The translations under genes were made by a program, and so were the position numbers. From an uncultured Desulfobacterium sp. (GTDB taxonomy: Bacteria > Desulfobacterota > Desulfobacteria > Desulfobacterales > Desulfobacteraceae): a stretch of 11,929 nt of DNA. Below the pieces are notes generated by a model. The model did no database searches. It worked only from the letters and a program-made list of their open reading frames with translations, and was not told the DNA's origin. This document shows positions 1-8,098 of this stretch, piece by piece. Where the stretch lies: positions 1-11,929 of the forward strand of contig CAKZLA010000462.1 in the NCBI GenBank assembly GCA_937124525.1, given 5' to 3'. Position 1 is the first letter of the stretch. Each line of letters begins with the position of its first letter.

Positions 1-1
1 C

Positions 2-2512
2 AGGAAAAAGAGCAAGGTCCAGGAAGGGGCCGGCAGTTATGATACCTGGAGCTTTGAGTATGAACGACCGGCCAGAAGCGCCATTGAAGAGTTGGCTCCT
101 TCCAATACCTTTTATGCCGAAGGCCGTAAGGTAACCATTGACCAGGTGGACATGGGGGTATCAGACATTGAAACCTGGCGGTTCTGCAATAATTGCGCAT
201 ACAAAGAGATGCTGGGTACAACACAAGAAAAACAAACCTGCCCCAACTGCGGCAGCCCCATGTGGGCCGATGCCGGACAAAAAAGGATGATGCTCCGGAT
301 GCGCCAGGTGTTTGCCTCCACCCCGGATCGGACCAGCAGGATAAGTGATGATTCCGACGACCGGGAACCCATGTTTTACAACAAGCAGATGCTGGTTTCC
401 TTTGAGGACAATCAGGTCATGTCAGCCTATAAGGTGGATGATGATTTCCCCTTTGGGTTTGACTTTCTGGCCAAGGTTGATTTTTGTGAGATTAACTTTG
501 GGGAACGCACGGAGATCGGCGAAAAAATATCCATTGCCGGTGTGGAAATGCCCAGAAAGGGATTTACCCTGTGCAGCGTGTGCGGCAAGGTCCAGAATGA
601 CCGTAAGAATAAGAAGGATCAAAAACCAAATCATGCCTTTACCTGCACGGCAAGGGACGCTGGCAGTGACAAAAATATGCTGGATTGCGTTTATCTTTAT
701 CGTCAATTTATGTCTGAAGCCGTTCGTATTCTCTTACCTGTGAGTATTATCTCGGAATCCGAAGGGCTTCTTCAGTCGTTTATTGCCGCCATTCAGCTGG
801 GGTTGAAAAAACGCTTTAAAGGAAAAATTGACCATCTGCAAACCACCCTGCATGAGGAGCCATTGCCGGATTCCAGCCTTAAACGCAAATATCTTATCCT
901 TTATGATACGGTGCCAGGTGGCACCGGATATTTAAAGCAGTTGATGCAGTCTGAACAGGAACTGATGGTGGTGCTGGAATTGGCTCTGGAGGCGTTAAGG
1001 GCCTGTCCCTGCAACCTGGAAGAAGGAAAGGATGGGTGTTATCGATGCCTGTTTGCCTATAAAAGCAGTTACACCATGCCCCAGACTTCCCGCAATACAG
1101 CCGTGGAGCTGTTGGCTGAGATTTTATCCCATCGTGACAGATTGGTAAAAGTGGGCCATATCCAGGATATTTCTCTGAATACCTATCTTGAAAGTGAATT
1201 GGAAGCCCGGTTTATCGGAGCCTTGAAAAAAGAGGGATCCGGGGCACTGCCCATCCAGCTTGAAAATGATCTGGTAAATGGAAAGCCCGGCTATTTTTTA
1301 AAGGTGGGCACCCGGGCCTATTACATAGAACCCCAGGTAAAGCTGGGGGAATTAGACAAAGTGAGTATTGAATCCCGGGTGGATTTCCTTATCCGGCCTG
1401 CCCGGCTAACCGATCCCATGAAGCCCATTGCCGTGTTTCTGGACGGGTATGCCTTTCACCGGGATCGGATGGGAAGAGATACGGCCCAGCGTATGGCCAT
1501 AAGTCAGAGCGCCAAGTTCCACGTCTGCTCCCTGAGCTGGAAGGATGTGGAAAACAAGTTCAAATCCCAGCATAATTATTTTGTGGATTTCATGGATCCG
1601 GGTTCTTTTCCTTCCGGTGGTAACTTTAACGGGTTGCTTGACGGATACGGCCTGACCTGTCACAAAAAAATGGGCAATTTAAATAGTTTTGACCTCTTGA
1701 TCGGTTTCCTTGAAAGCCCGGATGAAGAAAAATGGATGAAATTCATGTTTGTGGTTTCTTTGCTCCATGCAGATCCGGTGGGGTTCAACAGCGCTGAAAA
1801 GGTCGATTTTTTCAAACAGGAGATATCACCAGAGATTCCCTATGACATGGCGGAAAGGCTTTTTGAATCACATGGCCCATGTTTCTATGGGAAAAGCCTT
1901 CCAGAAGATCCCCAGGGACGCAAGATCATGAAACACATCATGGTGATTGATCAGGCTTCAGTTACCCCTGAAGGGGATACTTTGGGAATAAGAAACTGCT
2001 GTATCTTTGACGATGGCGCTGAACATAGAGATAATCCACTGTTCCAGGCGGCATGGAACGGGTTCTTGCGGCTTTATAATTTTTATCAATTTTTGCCTTT
2101 TTCGTATTTTATCACAACGGACGGGGTTCAAAACAAGGCCTATGAAGGGCTTGAATTTTATGAGATGCCTGATGTCATGGGAGGAGGGGTATCTGATGAA
2201 ACCGGGGGCAAGGATGACGCCTTGACTGCGGCAAAAGAGTGGTGTGACGAGGCGTATCACGGGTTGCTGGACATCCTTTTTAAAGGAAAATGGCCCTTAC
2301 CTGAAACCGGGTATGAATTGCAGGGAAACGATGGCGAAATAATTGCCAGTGGAGAAATGGCGTGGGAAGATTTAAAACTGGTTTTTTTAAGCAAAATCGA
2401 ATGGGAACAGGGGAGACATTTTATCGCAGCAGGCTGGGAAATAATCCCCATTGAAGATGTAATAGCTGATCCGGATAACTACATGCATTTGAAAGATAAA
2501 GCAGGAGAATAA
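2..2512 (+). CDS. C-terminal part of giant DEAD/DEAH helicase with DUF1998 (MZB) zinc domain and nuclease-like C-terminus (5' partial)
   Basis: The frame is open from base 2, so the 5' end, including the helicase motor, lies outside the window; the TTG at 92 is not a convincing start. About 836 residues are visible. In order: a four-cysteine zinc ribbon (C-x2-C-x14-C-x2-C, bases 185-250); a second CxxC and an HxxxC (about 570-650); the DUF1998/MZB signature with a Cys quartet (1004-1048, ending CYRCLFAY); then a PD-(D/E)XK-like stretch in which VDF (Asp at 1382) is followed by VFLDGYAFH (Asp at 1442) and LSWKDV. The last 280 residues are unassigned. Proteins of this build are very large ATP-dependent helicases; DruE of Druantia and the DrmA/DrmB pair of DISARM carry related DUF1998 regions. 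The UvrD-type gene starts 2 bases after the stop, so the two are surely co-transcribed. The family call is firm; a defence role and the nuclease activity are inference. Confidence 0.85.
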   Translation, partial: RKKSKVQEGAGSYDTWSFEYERPARSAIEELAPSNTFYAEGRKVTIDQVDMGVSDIETWRFCNNCAYKEMLGTTQEKQTCPNCGSPMWADAGQKRMMLRMRQVFASTPDRTSRISDDSDDREPMFYNKQMLVSFEDNQVMSAYKVDDDFPFGFDFLAKVDFCEINFGERTEIGEKISIAGVEMPRKGFTLCSVCGKVQNDRKNKKDQKPNHAFTCTARDAGSDKNMLDCVYLYRQFMSEAVRILLPVSIISESEGLLQSFIAAIQLGLKKRFKGKIDHLQTTLHEEPLPDSSLKRKYLILYDTVPGGTGYLKQLMQSEQELMVVLELALEALRACPCNLEEGKDGCYRCLFAYKSSYTMPQTSRNTAVELLAEILSHRDRLVKVGHIQDISLNTYLESELEARFIGALKKEGSGALPIQLENDLVNGKPGYFLKVGTRAYYIEPQVKLGELDKVSIESRVDFLIRPARLTDPMKPIAVFLDGYAFHRDRMGRDTAQRMAISQSAKFHVCSLSWKDVENKFKSQHNYFVDFMDPGSFPSGGNFNGLLDGYGLTCHKKMGNLNSFDLLIGFLESPDEEKWMKFMFVVSLLHADPVGFNSAEKVDFFKQEISPEIPYDMAERLFESHGPCFYGKSLPEDPQGRKIMKHIMVIDQASVTPEGDTLGIRNCCIFDDGAEHRDNPLFQAAWNGFLRLYNFYQFLPFSYFITTDGVQNKAYEGLEFYEMPDVMGGGVSDETGGKDDALTAAKEWCDEAYHGLLDILFKGKWPLPETGYELQGNDGEIIASGEMAWEDLKLVFLSKIEWEQGRHFIAAGWEIIPIEDVIADPDNYMHLKDKAGE
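2503..2508 (+). promoter_or_regulatory. Ribosome binding site of the UvrD-type helicase gene
   Basis: AGGAGA, a strong Shine-Dalgarno match, lies within the last codons of the upstream helicase gene and six to seven bases before the ATG at 2515. It supports translational coupling of the two genes. Confidence 0.75.
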
Positions 2513-2514
2513 CC

Positions 2515-4653
2515 ATGATGGCTCTACAAAATCCAGTGGTGGCAATATCATCGGAGTTCATGAACGCCTTTGCAGCCGTTCCAAAGAAGATGCAGGGCAA
2601 AGTACTTGAGTTCATGACCAAGTTCCGGACAAATCCTGCCTCTGCCAGCATCAATTATGAAAAAATAACCCAGTTCAAAGACCAGAGCCTGAGATCTGTC
2701 AGGATTGATGAAACCTACCGGGGGATCGTTAAAAAGCCGGATACGGGTAATATCTATGTACTGTTGTGGGTGGATCAGCACGATAAAGCCTATGCCTGGG
2801 CCAAAAATAAAAAATGTGCCATAAATCCCGGGAACGGGAGTCTTCAGGTGTATGATGTGGATGATACCCGGATAGCAGAAGCTGAAAATATTGCCAGCCG
2901 TGAAAGTAAACATCGCCAAGATCTTTTTATTTCCGTTCACAATCGTCATTTGATAAAGCTTGGTGTTCCCGAAGAGCTGTTGCCCCTGGTGCGGGCCATC
3001 TATACGGAAGAAGATCTGGATCAGGTAACCGCTGAACTGCCCCTTGAGGCCCATGACGCATTGACTGCACTGGCCGCCGGGTTCACCCTGGATGAGGTGC
3101 TGGCCGAATTGGGCCAGAGCCCGGAAGGTGATAAGTCCGTAGACATTGAAGATTATACAGCGGCCCTGGATAAACCCGATACCAAAGCCCGGTTTTATGT
3201 GGTGGAAGATGACATTGAACTCCAGGAGATCCTCAATGCACCCCTGGAAAAATGGCGGGTCTTTCTTCATCCCTCCCAGAGAAAACTTGTTGAGCGAAAC
3301 TGGAACGGGCCGGTGCGGGTATTGGGAGGGGCGGGAACAGGGAAAACCGTTGTGGCCATTCATCGGGCGAAATATCTGGCGGAACAGATATTTACAGGGG
3401 AGCATGAAAAAATTTTATTCACCACGTTTACCCGGAACCTTGCCGCAGACATTAAAGAGAATTTATCCAAGATATGCACAGGCAAAGTGATGCGCCGCAT
3501 AGAGGTGGTTAATCTGGATCGGTGGGTGGCGGGGTTACTTCGGAAAAATAATTACACCTTTGCCATTGATTACGGGAAACAGACTTGGCCGTTGTGGGAA
3601 AAGGCCGTCACCCTTGCCCCCCGGGAACTGAAATTAAAAGACAGTTTTTACAGAGAAGAGTGGGAACGGGTGATTCAACCCCAGGGGATCACCTTGTTTG
3701 CCCACTATCTAAAAGCCCCCAGAATCGGGAGAGGGGTTCGATTGACCCGGCCGGACAGAAAGGCCATCTGGCCTGTGTTTGAAGAGTACCGGGTCCTGCT
3801 CAACGAGCACAGATTACGGGAACCCGACGATGCCATGCGGGATGCCAGTGCCCTTATCAGGGGAAAAAATAATATGCTTCCCTATCAGTGTGTGGTGGTG
3901 GATGAGGCCCAGGATATGGGGGCCCAGGCATTTAAGCTGATACGGCAGATTGCCGGCAAAGAAAATAAAAATGATCTGTTCATCGTGGGGGATGCCCACC
4001 AGCGGATTTACCGTCATAAGGTGGTGCTGGGGCAATGCGGTATCAAAATTATCGGACGTGGGAAAAAATTGAGGATAAACTATCGAACCACCGAGGAGAA
4101 TCGGCGCTGGGCCGTTGAATTGCTCAAAGGTATTGATTTTGATGATCTGGATGGGGGTCAGGATGAACAAAAGGGATATAAATCCCTTCTTCATGGCGCT
4201 GCTCCGACGGTAAAAAATTTTCCGTCATTTCAGGCTGAGGTGGCCTTTATCATTGAGCATTTAAAAACCCTTGAAGACAAGGGGGATAATTTGAATCAGG
4301 CTTGCCTGGTGGCCAGAACCCATGAGCTGTTGGCGCAATATGAAGGGGCGCTCAAAGGGCAGGGCATTGACACCTGTTTTATCAAGAGAGATGAGGCTGA
4401 AAATCGAAGAAAATCAGGGGTTCGCCTGGCCACCATGCACCGGGTCAAAGGCCTTGAGTTTGACAGAGTCATCATTGCAGGGGTTAATGAGGGGGTGGTA
4501 CCATTGGAAGTTGTATGGCAACATTCAAATGATCGCATCGTCCAGAAAGAAGGCAAAAATCAGGAAAAGGCATTGCTTTACGTTGCCGCCACCCGGGCAA
4601 GAAAATCAGTGACTGTCACGAGTTTTGGAAATCCGAGTAAGTTTTTAAAATAA
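2515..4653 (+). CDS. UvrD/Rep-type superfamily 1 helicase with N-terminal RelE/ParE-like domain
   Basis: A complete 712-aa protein. Residues about 8-105 resemble the RelE/ParE toxin fold: a basic helical start, then RSVRIDETYRGIV and a strand ending in QHDKAYAWAK. After a charged linker come the helicase motifs: Walker A GGAGTGKT (271-278), DEAQ Walker B (463-466), VGDAHQRIY (491-499), NYRT, MHRVKGLEF (641-649) and YVAATRAR (689-696). All key motor residues are present, so it should be an ATP-driven 3'-5' DNA translocase. No C-terminal nuclease domain is seen; the protein stops soon after motif VI. The start is set by AGGAGA at 2503-2508, seven bases before the ATG; a second ATG follows directly and could also serve. 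The gene lies 2 bases behind the giant helicase gene. The toxin-like domain may bind nucleic acid or ribosomes, or be only structural; this cannot be told from sequence. Confidence 0.9.
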   Translation: MMALQNPVVAISSEFMNAFAAVPKKMQGKVLEFMTKFRTNPASASINYEKITQFKDQSLRSVRIDETYRGIVKKPDTGNIYVLLWVDQHDKAYAWAKNKKCAINPGNGSLQVYDVDDTRIAEAENIASRESKHRQDLFISVHNRHLIKLGVPEELLPLVRAIYTEEDLDQVTAELPLEAHDALTALAAGFTLDEVLAELGQSPEGDKSVDIEDYTAALDKPDTKARFYVVEDDIELQEILNAPLEKWRVFLHPSQRKLVERNWNGPVRVLGGAGTGKTVVAIHRAKYLAEQIFTGEHEKILFTTFTRNLAADIKENLSKICTGKVMRRIEVVNLDRWVAGLLRKNNYTFAIDYGKQTWPLWEKAVTLAPRELKLKDSFYREEWERVIQPQGITLFAHYLKAPRIGRGVRLTRPDRKAIWPVFEEYRVLLNEHRLREPDDAMRDASALIRGKNNMLPYQCVVVDEAQDMGAQAFKLIRQIAGKENKNDLFIVGDAHQRIYRHKVVLGQCGIKIIGRGKKLRINYRTTEENRRWAVELLKGIDFDDLDGGQDEQKGYKSLLHGAAPTVKNFPSFQAEVAFIIEHLKTLEDKGDNLNQACLVARTHELLAQYEGALKGQGIDTCFIKRDEAENRRKSGVRLATMHRVKGLEFDRVIIAGVNEGVVPLEVVWQHSNDRIVQKEGKNQEKALLYVAATRARKSVTVTSFGNPSKFLK

Positions 4654-4674
4654 TAGGATTAAGTCTGCATTTAC

Positions 4675-4804
4675 GGTAAATATTCGGGTTGCAATGTAAA
4701 TGTTTGGCCAGTGCCCCATATTCGTATATTTGGGATAGCATACTAATGCTATGTGATGAGCTGGCCAAACTTAGGTGAAGATGGGGGCTGGCCGAATATT
4801 TACC
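4675..4804. repeat. Nested inverted-repeat structure, possibly a MITE or collapsed IS ends
   Basis: Outer arms are a perfect 13-bp inverted pair (4675-4687 and 4792-4804, GGTAAATATTCGG). Inside lies a perfect 10-bp pair, GTTTGGCCAG at 4702-4711 with CTGGCCAAAC at 4761-4770, and an alternative partner for the same left arm at 4782-4793 (with one bulge). The centre is a 7-bp hairpin, ATAGCAT/ATGCTAT with loop ACTA (4735-4752). No T-run follows, so it is not a standard terminator. It sits exactly between the convergent helicase gene and the alcohol dehydrogenase remnant. Repeated CTGGCC motifs in both orientations look like the two ends of an insertion sequence brought together after internal loss; that is inference. 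No clear target-site duplication is seen. Confidence 0.6.
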
Positions 4805-4849
4805 ATTTGCGTGTTGTTTTCTCCCAAAGCCTGGAACCGCAGTATTTAC

Positions 4850-5237
4850 TTTTTCCATGGAATCAAAATTTGTCTTTCAAATACAGGGACGCACCTGTAC
4901 CCGTGTGCCCAAGCTGCTTTTATCTCCACCGGGGCAATGGCAATCACCTGAGCGCAACAATCGGTGCCCTGGATAAAAGGAAACGGAGGTTGACTCGTTC
5001 CAACCTCCGTCTGCCTTTGCCATTGCTTTTTCCTCTTCGGCAATGGTGACCTTATCTGTTACCATTGGTAACCGATGATGAGTACCATCCAAGGCGGGTG
5101 TTGATCTCCGTATTATTTACACCGGCTGCCAAGACCTTGGACAGTACCTCTCCCGGGCCAAGCGTCGGGATCGGTACGTCACCATACTCAAGCTTGTCGT
5201 AGCCTCCGTTTCCGGTGGTGACGACTGCTTTGATCAT
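4850..5237 (-). pseudogene. Decayed zinc-type alcohol dehydrogenase / quinone oxidoreductase (N-terminal remnant)
   Basis: Reading from the ATG at 5237, the N-terminus of a medium-chain, zinc-type alcohol dehydrogenase is clear (MIKAVVTTG, then GPGEVLSKVLAAGVNNTEIN and LGWYSSSVT). The frame then stops at 5052. The family sequence resumes in a second frame (KADGGWNEST), a third (PFPFIQGTDCCAQVIAIAP) and again in the second (GGDKSSLGTRVQVRPCI), before a stop near 4877; a further weak match, FDSMEK, ends near 4850. At least three frame changes and one stop are therefore present, and the nucleotide-binding half is missing. The start codon lies 6 bases after the stop of the FeS oxidoreductase gene, so it was probably the last gene of that operon. 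Several independent lesions make sequencing error unlikely. Confidence 0.8.
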
Positions 5238-5243
5238 TACTGT

Positions 5244-7259
5244 TTAATCCGATTTTACTATTTTTCGATGCAGCAGTTCTGCCAGATCAAGGACTTTGAT
5301 GTCGCTTTCGCACTCTTTAAGCCCGTCCTGGAGCATGGTGATGCAATAGGGGCAGGCAGATGCCACCATGTCAGCCCCCGTGTCCACGATCTCCTTTGCC
5401 CGGTCAACGTTGATATAGCTGCCCAGGGTCTCTTCCATGAACATCCTTGCCCCACCGGCGCCGCAGCAAAAACCTTTGTCCCTTGTGCGTTGCATTTCAA
5501 TGGGGGCCTGTCCCTGATTCATCCGGGCAATGAGTTCTCTTGGTTCGTCAAAGATCCCGTTCCATCGCCCCAGGTAACAGGAGTCATGGAAGGTTATGGA
5601 ACCAAGGGTTCTTTCGTCCAGGATTAATCTGTTTTGCCGGACAAGTTCCAAAAGAAACTGGGAGTGATGCACCACGGGAAACTCAGCCCCAAAGTCCGGG
5701 TATTCGTTTTTCAACATGTTGTAGCTGTGGGGGCAGGCGGTGAGGATTCTTTTGGGCTTGCATTCGTTGAGGGCCTCCACATTCTGCATGATCATCATCT
5801 GGGCAAGATATTCATTGCCGGCCCTGCGGGCCGTGTCCCCAACACCGCACTCCTGTTCACCCAAAATTGCCACATTGACACCGGCTATTTTCAACAGCTC
5901 AGCCAGGGCCTTGGAAATTTTAATGGCGCGATCGTCAAAGGAGGATGCAGATCCCACAAACCAGAGGATTTCCGGATGGGGGTTTTCCTGGATGGTGGGA
6001 ATACCCAATCCTTTGGCCCAGTTACCCCTGGTATCAGCACTGAATCCCCAGGGATTGCCCTGGTTTTCAAGGTTGGTGAAGGTGTCCTGCATTTCCGTGG
6101 GGAAACTTGCCTCCATGAGTACCTGGTATTTCCTGGCCTCCAGAATAAAGTCCAGGTGCTGGATGTTCACAGGACAAATATCTTCGCAGGCCCGGCAGGT
6201 GGTGCAGGACCAGAGCACATCCGATGTGATCTCCGAGGTTTCACTCACAAAAGGCTCAATCTCTTCTTTGTTGCCCTCCAGGATGTTATCAGACCATTGA
6301 AACAAATTTGTTTTGAGATCATGGACAATGGCCTTGGGAGACAAGGGTTTTCCTGTATGATCCGCAGGGCACTGCTCCTGGCATCTGCCGCATTCGGTGC
6401 AGGCATAGAGGTTCAGAACATTGTACCAGTTGAGTTCGTTGATTTTGCCAAGGCCAAAGCTTTCTGCTTCTTCGTCCTCAATATCTGTTTTGTGGACAGC
6501 CTTTTCCCGTTTCAGGGGTTTTAAAAACACATTGGGGGCCGCAGCCAGCAGGTGCAGGTGCTTGGAGCCGGGGATATAGACCAGAAATCCCATAATGGTC
6601 AGCATGTGTATAAAATAAAAGGTCTCAAATAAAAAGGTCTGGGTGCTGGCGGACAGGGTATCCATGCCAAAAAGGCTGACAATTATGCCGGAAATGGGAA
6701 AAACACCGGTGTAGTCATACCCATGGGCTGCATAGGGGGATACCACCTGGCAGGCATTGATCAGGTGGAAGGTGACAATGATCACCGAGGTGAAAAGGAT
6801 GATGAGATTGGCATCCCTTCCCATGGTGAGGTATTTGGGTTTTTCAACAAACCGGCGGTAGGCTGCATAGGCAAATCCCGCAAGAACCAGAAACCCCAAG
6901 ATGTCTGCCACAAAGAGATAAAAGTTGTAAATTCCCGGCACAAGGTGTCCCACGCTGAAGCCGGGAATGACCCCCCGGATCATCAATTCCAGGGAGTGGG
7001 GTTGGACCGCCAGGAACCCGAAAAAAATAAGGGTGTGGGCCCAGCCTGCCATTTTTTTGCGCCGTACATTGCTCTGTCCCAGCACATCCTTAAGCAACAC
7101 GACCATGCGTTGTGGGATGCTGTCTGGCTCACCGGGACCTTCCCCGTCCACGGATTGCATGATGAGAAAAAGCCGTTTTACCTTGTTTTTAAAGAGGTAA
7201 AAGGCAGCAGCGAGCAAGATTGCCATAATCGCTGATTTGAAAATAAGATACATTGTCAT
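5244..7259 (-). CDS. Membrane-bound (Fe-S) oxidoreductase of the ETF:quinone / HdrD-like type
   Basis: A 671-aa protein. Residues about 1-245 form a NarI-like membrane domain with several hydrophobic helices. Then come two 4Fe-4S motifs, C287xxC290xxC293xxxC297P and C352xxC355xxC358xxxC362P. Two cysteine-rich CCG-type domains follow: the first is degenerate (C471, C509), the second complete (C561, FCCGAGG at 597-603, ACPYC with C636 and C639). This architecture is that of the membrane FeS protein encoded with EtfAB in fatty- and aromatic-acid-oxidising sulfate reducers, where it is thought to carry electrons from ETF to menaquinone through the HdrD-like domain. Its ATG overlaps the stop of the etfA remnant (ATGA), and AGGA lies about ten bases upstream. 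The gene is intact although both neighbours are broken, so it may have a trans partner or be recently orphaned. Confidence 0.9.
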   Translation of the reverse strand: MTMYLIFKSAIMAILLAAAFYLFKNKVKRLFLIMQSVDGEGPGEPDSIPQRMVVLLKDVLGQSNVRRKKMAGWAHTLIFFGFLAVQPHSLELMIRGVIPGFSVGHLVPGIYNFYLFVADILGFLVLAGFAYAAYRRFVEKPKYLTMGRDANLIILFTSVIIVTFHLINACQVVSPYAAHGYDYTGVFPISGIIVSLFGMDTLSASTQTFLFETFYFIHMLTIMGFLVYIPGSKHLHLLAAAPNVFLKPLKREKAVHKTDIEDEEAESFGLGKINELNWYNVLNLYACTECGRCQEQCPADHTGKPLSPKAIVHDLKTNLFQWSDNILEGNKEEIEPFVSETSEITSDVLWSCTTCRACEDICPVNIQHLDFILEARKYQVLMEASFPTEMQDTFTNLENQGNPWGFSADTRGNWAKGLGIPTIQENPHPEILWFVGSASSFDDRAIKISKALAELLKIAGVNVAILGEQECGVGDTARRAGNEYLAQMMIMQNVEALNECKPKRILTACPHSYNMLKNEYPDFGAEFPVVHHSQFLLELVRQNRLILDERTLGSITFHDSCYLGRWNGIFDEPRELIARMNQGQAPIEMQRTRDKGFCCGAGGARMFMEETLGSYINVDRAKEIVDTGADMVASACPYCITMLQDGLKECESDIKVLDLAELLHRKIVKSD

Positions 7260-7691
7260 GATTTAATTGTTCCTGTTTTTTCAAGTTCCTTGGTCAATGC
7301 CGGCACCATTTCAAACAAATCTCCGATGATGCCGTAATCGGATTTGCTGAAGATGGGGGCATCCTTGTCCTTGTTTATGGCCACAATGACCTTTGATGTC
7401 TTCATGCCGGCAAAGTGCTGCACCGAGCCTGAAAGACCACATCCTATGTAACGTTTGGGATTGACAATTTTACCCGTCTGTCCCACCTGCATGGCGTGGG
7501 GCAAAGCCCGCGTCCACTGCTGCGCTGGACGCACCCGTCACAGCTACCAATTTTTTTGCACAGTCGTCAAGTATTTTAAAATTTTCACTGGATGCCATGG
7601 AACGTCCGCCGGAGATGATCACGGTGACTTCGGTGAGATCCTTATGGTCGGATCGTTTTTCCCAGGCCCTGGTTGTCCCTATAGTAACGCT
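7256..7691 (-). pseudogene. etfA: Electron transfer flavoprotein alpha subunit, 5'-truncated and frameshifted remnant
   Basis: The C-terminal FAD-binding domain of EtfA is plain: [19 protein letters not shown], then [28 protein letters not shown], and [19 protein letters not shown]. Upstream in another frame the sequence continues as TEVTVIISGGRSMASSENF and [20 protein letters not shown]; the two parts join by removing about one base near 7497. Further upstream an in-frame TAA is reached near 7691 and no EtfA N-terminal half follows, so roughly half of the usual 300 or more residues is lost. The stop overlaps the ATG of the FeS oxidoreductase, the normal operon arrangement. The missing half is real; the single frame change alone could be a base-calling fault. 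Neither etfB nor an intact etfA is in this window. Confidence 0.82.
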
Positions 7692-7827
7692 TTAGCATGG
7701 GGTGTGGGTAGATGGATGTTTACGCCATCTGGTGGGAATGCATGGGTTTTATAGAAGATAATATTCTATATTCGAATTTTATCAATATAAAATTAACATT
7801 AATCGTTGTAGTGTGTAGCTTTTTTGT

Positions 7828-7854
7828 TTGACAATAGAAAAAAAGCGGTGTAAT
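7828..7854 (+). promoter_or_regulatory. Possible sigma-70-type promoter upstream of mmsA
   Basis: TTGACA at 7828-7833 matches the -35 consensus fully and TGTAAT at 7849-7854 matches the -10 at five of six. The spacer is only 15 bases, shorter than the optimum of 17, so it may need an activator. It would give a leader of about 240 bases before the mmsA start. Confidence 0.35.
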
Positions 7855-7901
7855 GGTGTGCCATAGTGTAAATGAAGTTGTTTATAAATTGCCGGATGGT
7901 G

Positions 7902-8048
7902 TCACAGATAATTCACAATTACTGAATTCAAAAAAATGTGAGATTATTAAAAAATGTGAGCTTATTATATGGTTGTGACTTCGTTTTTTGTGATTTCATG
8001 GCAAAGGACAAATGGCATGCTCCGGCGGTTTAGAATGTTCATATGTGA
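7902..8048. promoter_or_regulatory. Cluster of TGTGA half-sites (CRP/FNR-family-like operator array)
   Basis: TCACA occurs at 7902 and 7913, then TGTGA at 7937, 7955, 7974, 7989 and 8044. The change of orientation between 7917 and 7937 gives one divergent arrangement. TGTGA is the half-site of CRP-type regulators, but no ideal TGTGA-N6-TCACA palindrome is present, so the assignment to that family is only a suggestion. Confidence 0.35.
7931..7966 (+). repeat. Tandem 18-bp direct repeat
   Basis: Two adjacent copies (7931-7948 and 7949-7966) with 17 of 18 bases identical; the consensus is A6-TGTGAG-M-TTATT, M being A or C. Each contains a TGTGA half-site. The position about 130-170 bases before mmsA, and the spacing close to two helical turns, suggest a regulator binding site rather than chance; the regulator is unknown. 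Confidence 0.7.
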
Positions 8049-8082
8049 TGGTGGTAAGCCGTCGTTAATGTATTTGTTTTAT

Positions 8083-8089
8083 GGGGGAG
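8083..8089 (+). promoter_or_regulatory. Ribosome binding site that fixes the mmsA start at 8099
   Basis: GGGGGAG lies nine bases before the ATG at 8099. An in-frame ATG at 8081 would place this purine run inside the coding region and has no Shine-Dalgarno of its own, so 8099 is preferred. Confidence 0.6.
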
Positions 8090-8098
8090 ACAAGGCAA

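Larger units (their letters stand above)
7692..8098. other. AT-rich intergenic and regulatory region between etfA remnant and mmsA
   Basis: About 400 bases without a credible gene. The first 60 bases look like the junction where the etfA 5' half was lost. From about 7755 the sequence becomes markedly AT-rich and holds a possible promoter (7828-7854), repeated TGTGA/TCACA half-sites and a tandem 18-bp repeat, listed separately. No RNA gene is recognised. Confidence 0.7.

Noticed and set aside
2548..3405. Open frame of 285 codons on the - strand within the UvrD-type helicase gene
   Set aside because: Antisense to a protein with all helicase motifs; the translation has no recognisable domain.
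4753..5049. 98-codon + strand frame across the dehydrogenase remnant
   Set aside because: The - strand carries ordered alcohol dehydrogenase blocks in the same bases; the + strand frame has no ribosome site or family match.
5634..6524. Open frame of 296 codons on the + strand opposite the FeS oxidoreductase
   Set aside because: It mirrors the conserved cysteine-motif region of the real gene and matches nothing by itself.
8015..8035. Possible sigma-54 promoter (TGGCATGC...GGCGG)
   Set aside because: Spacing between the GG and GC elements is wrong and the -12 part does not match.
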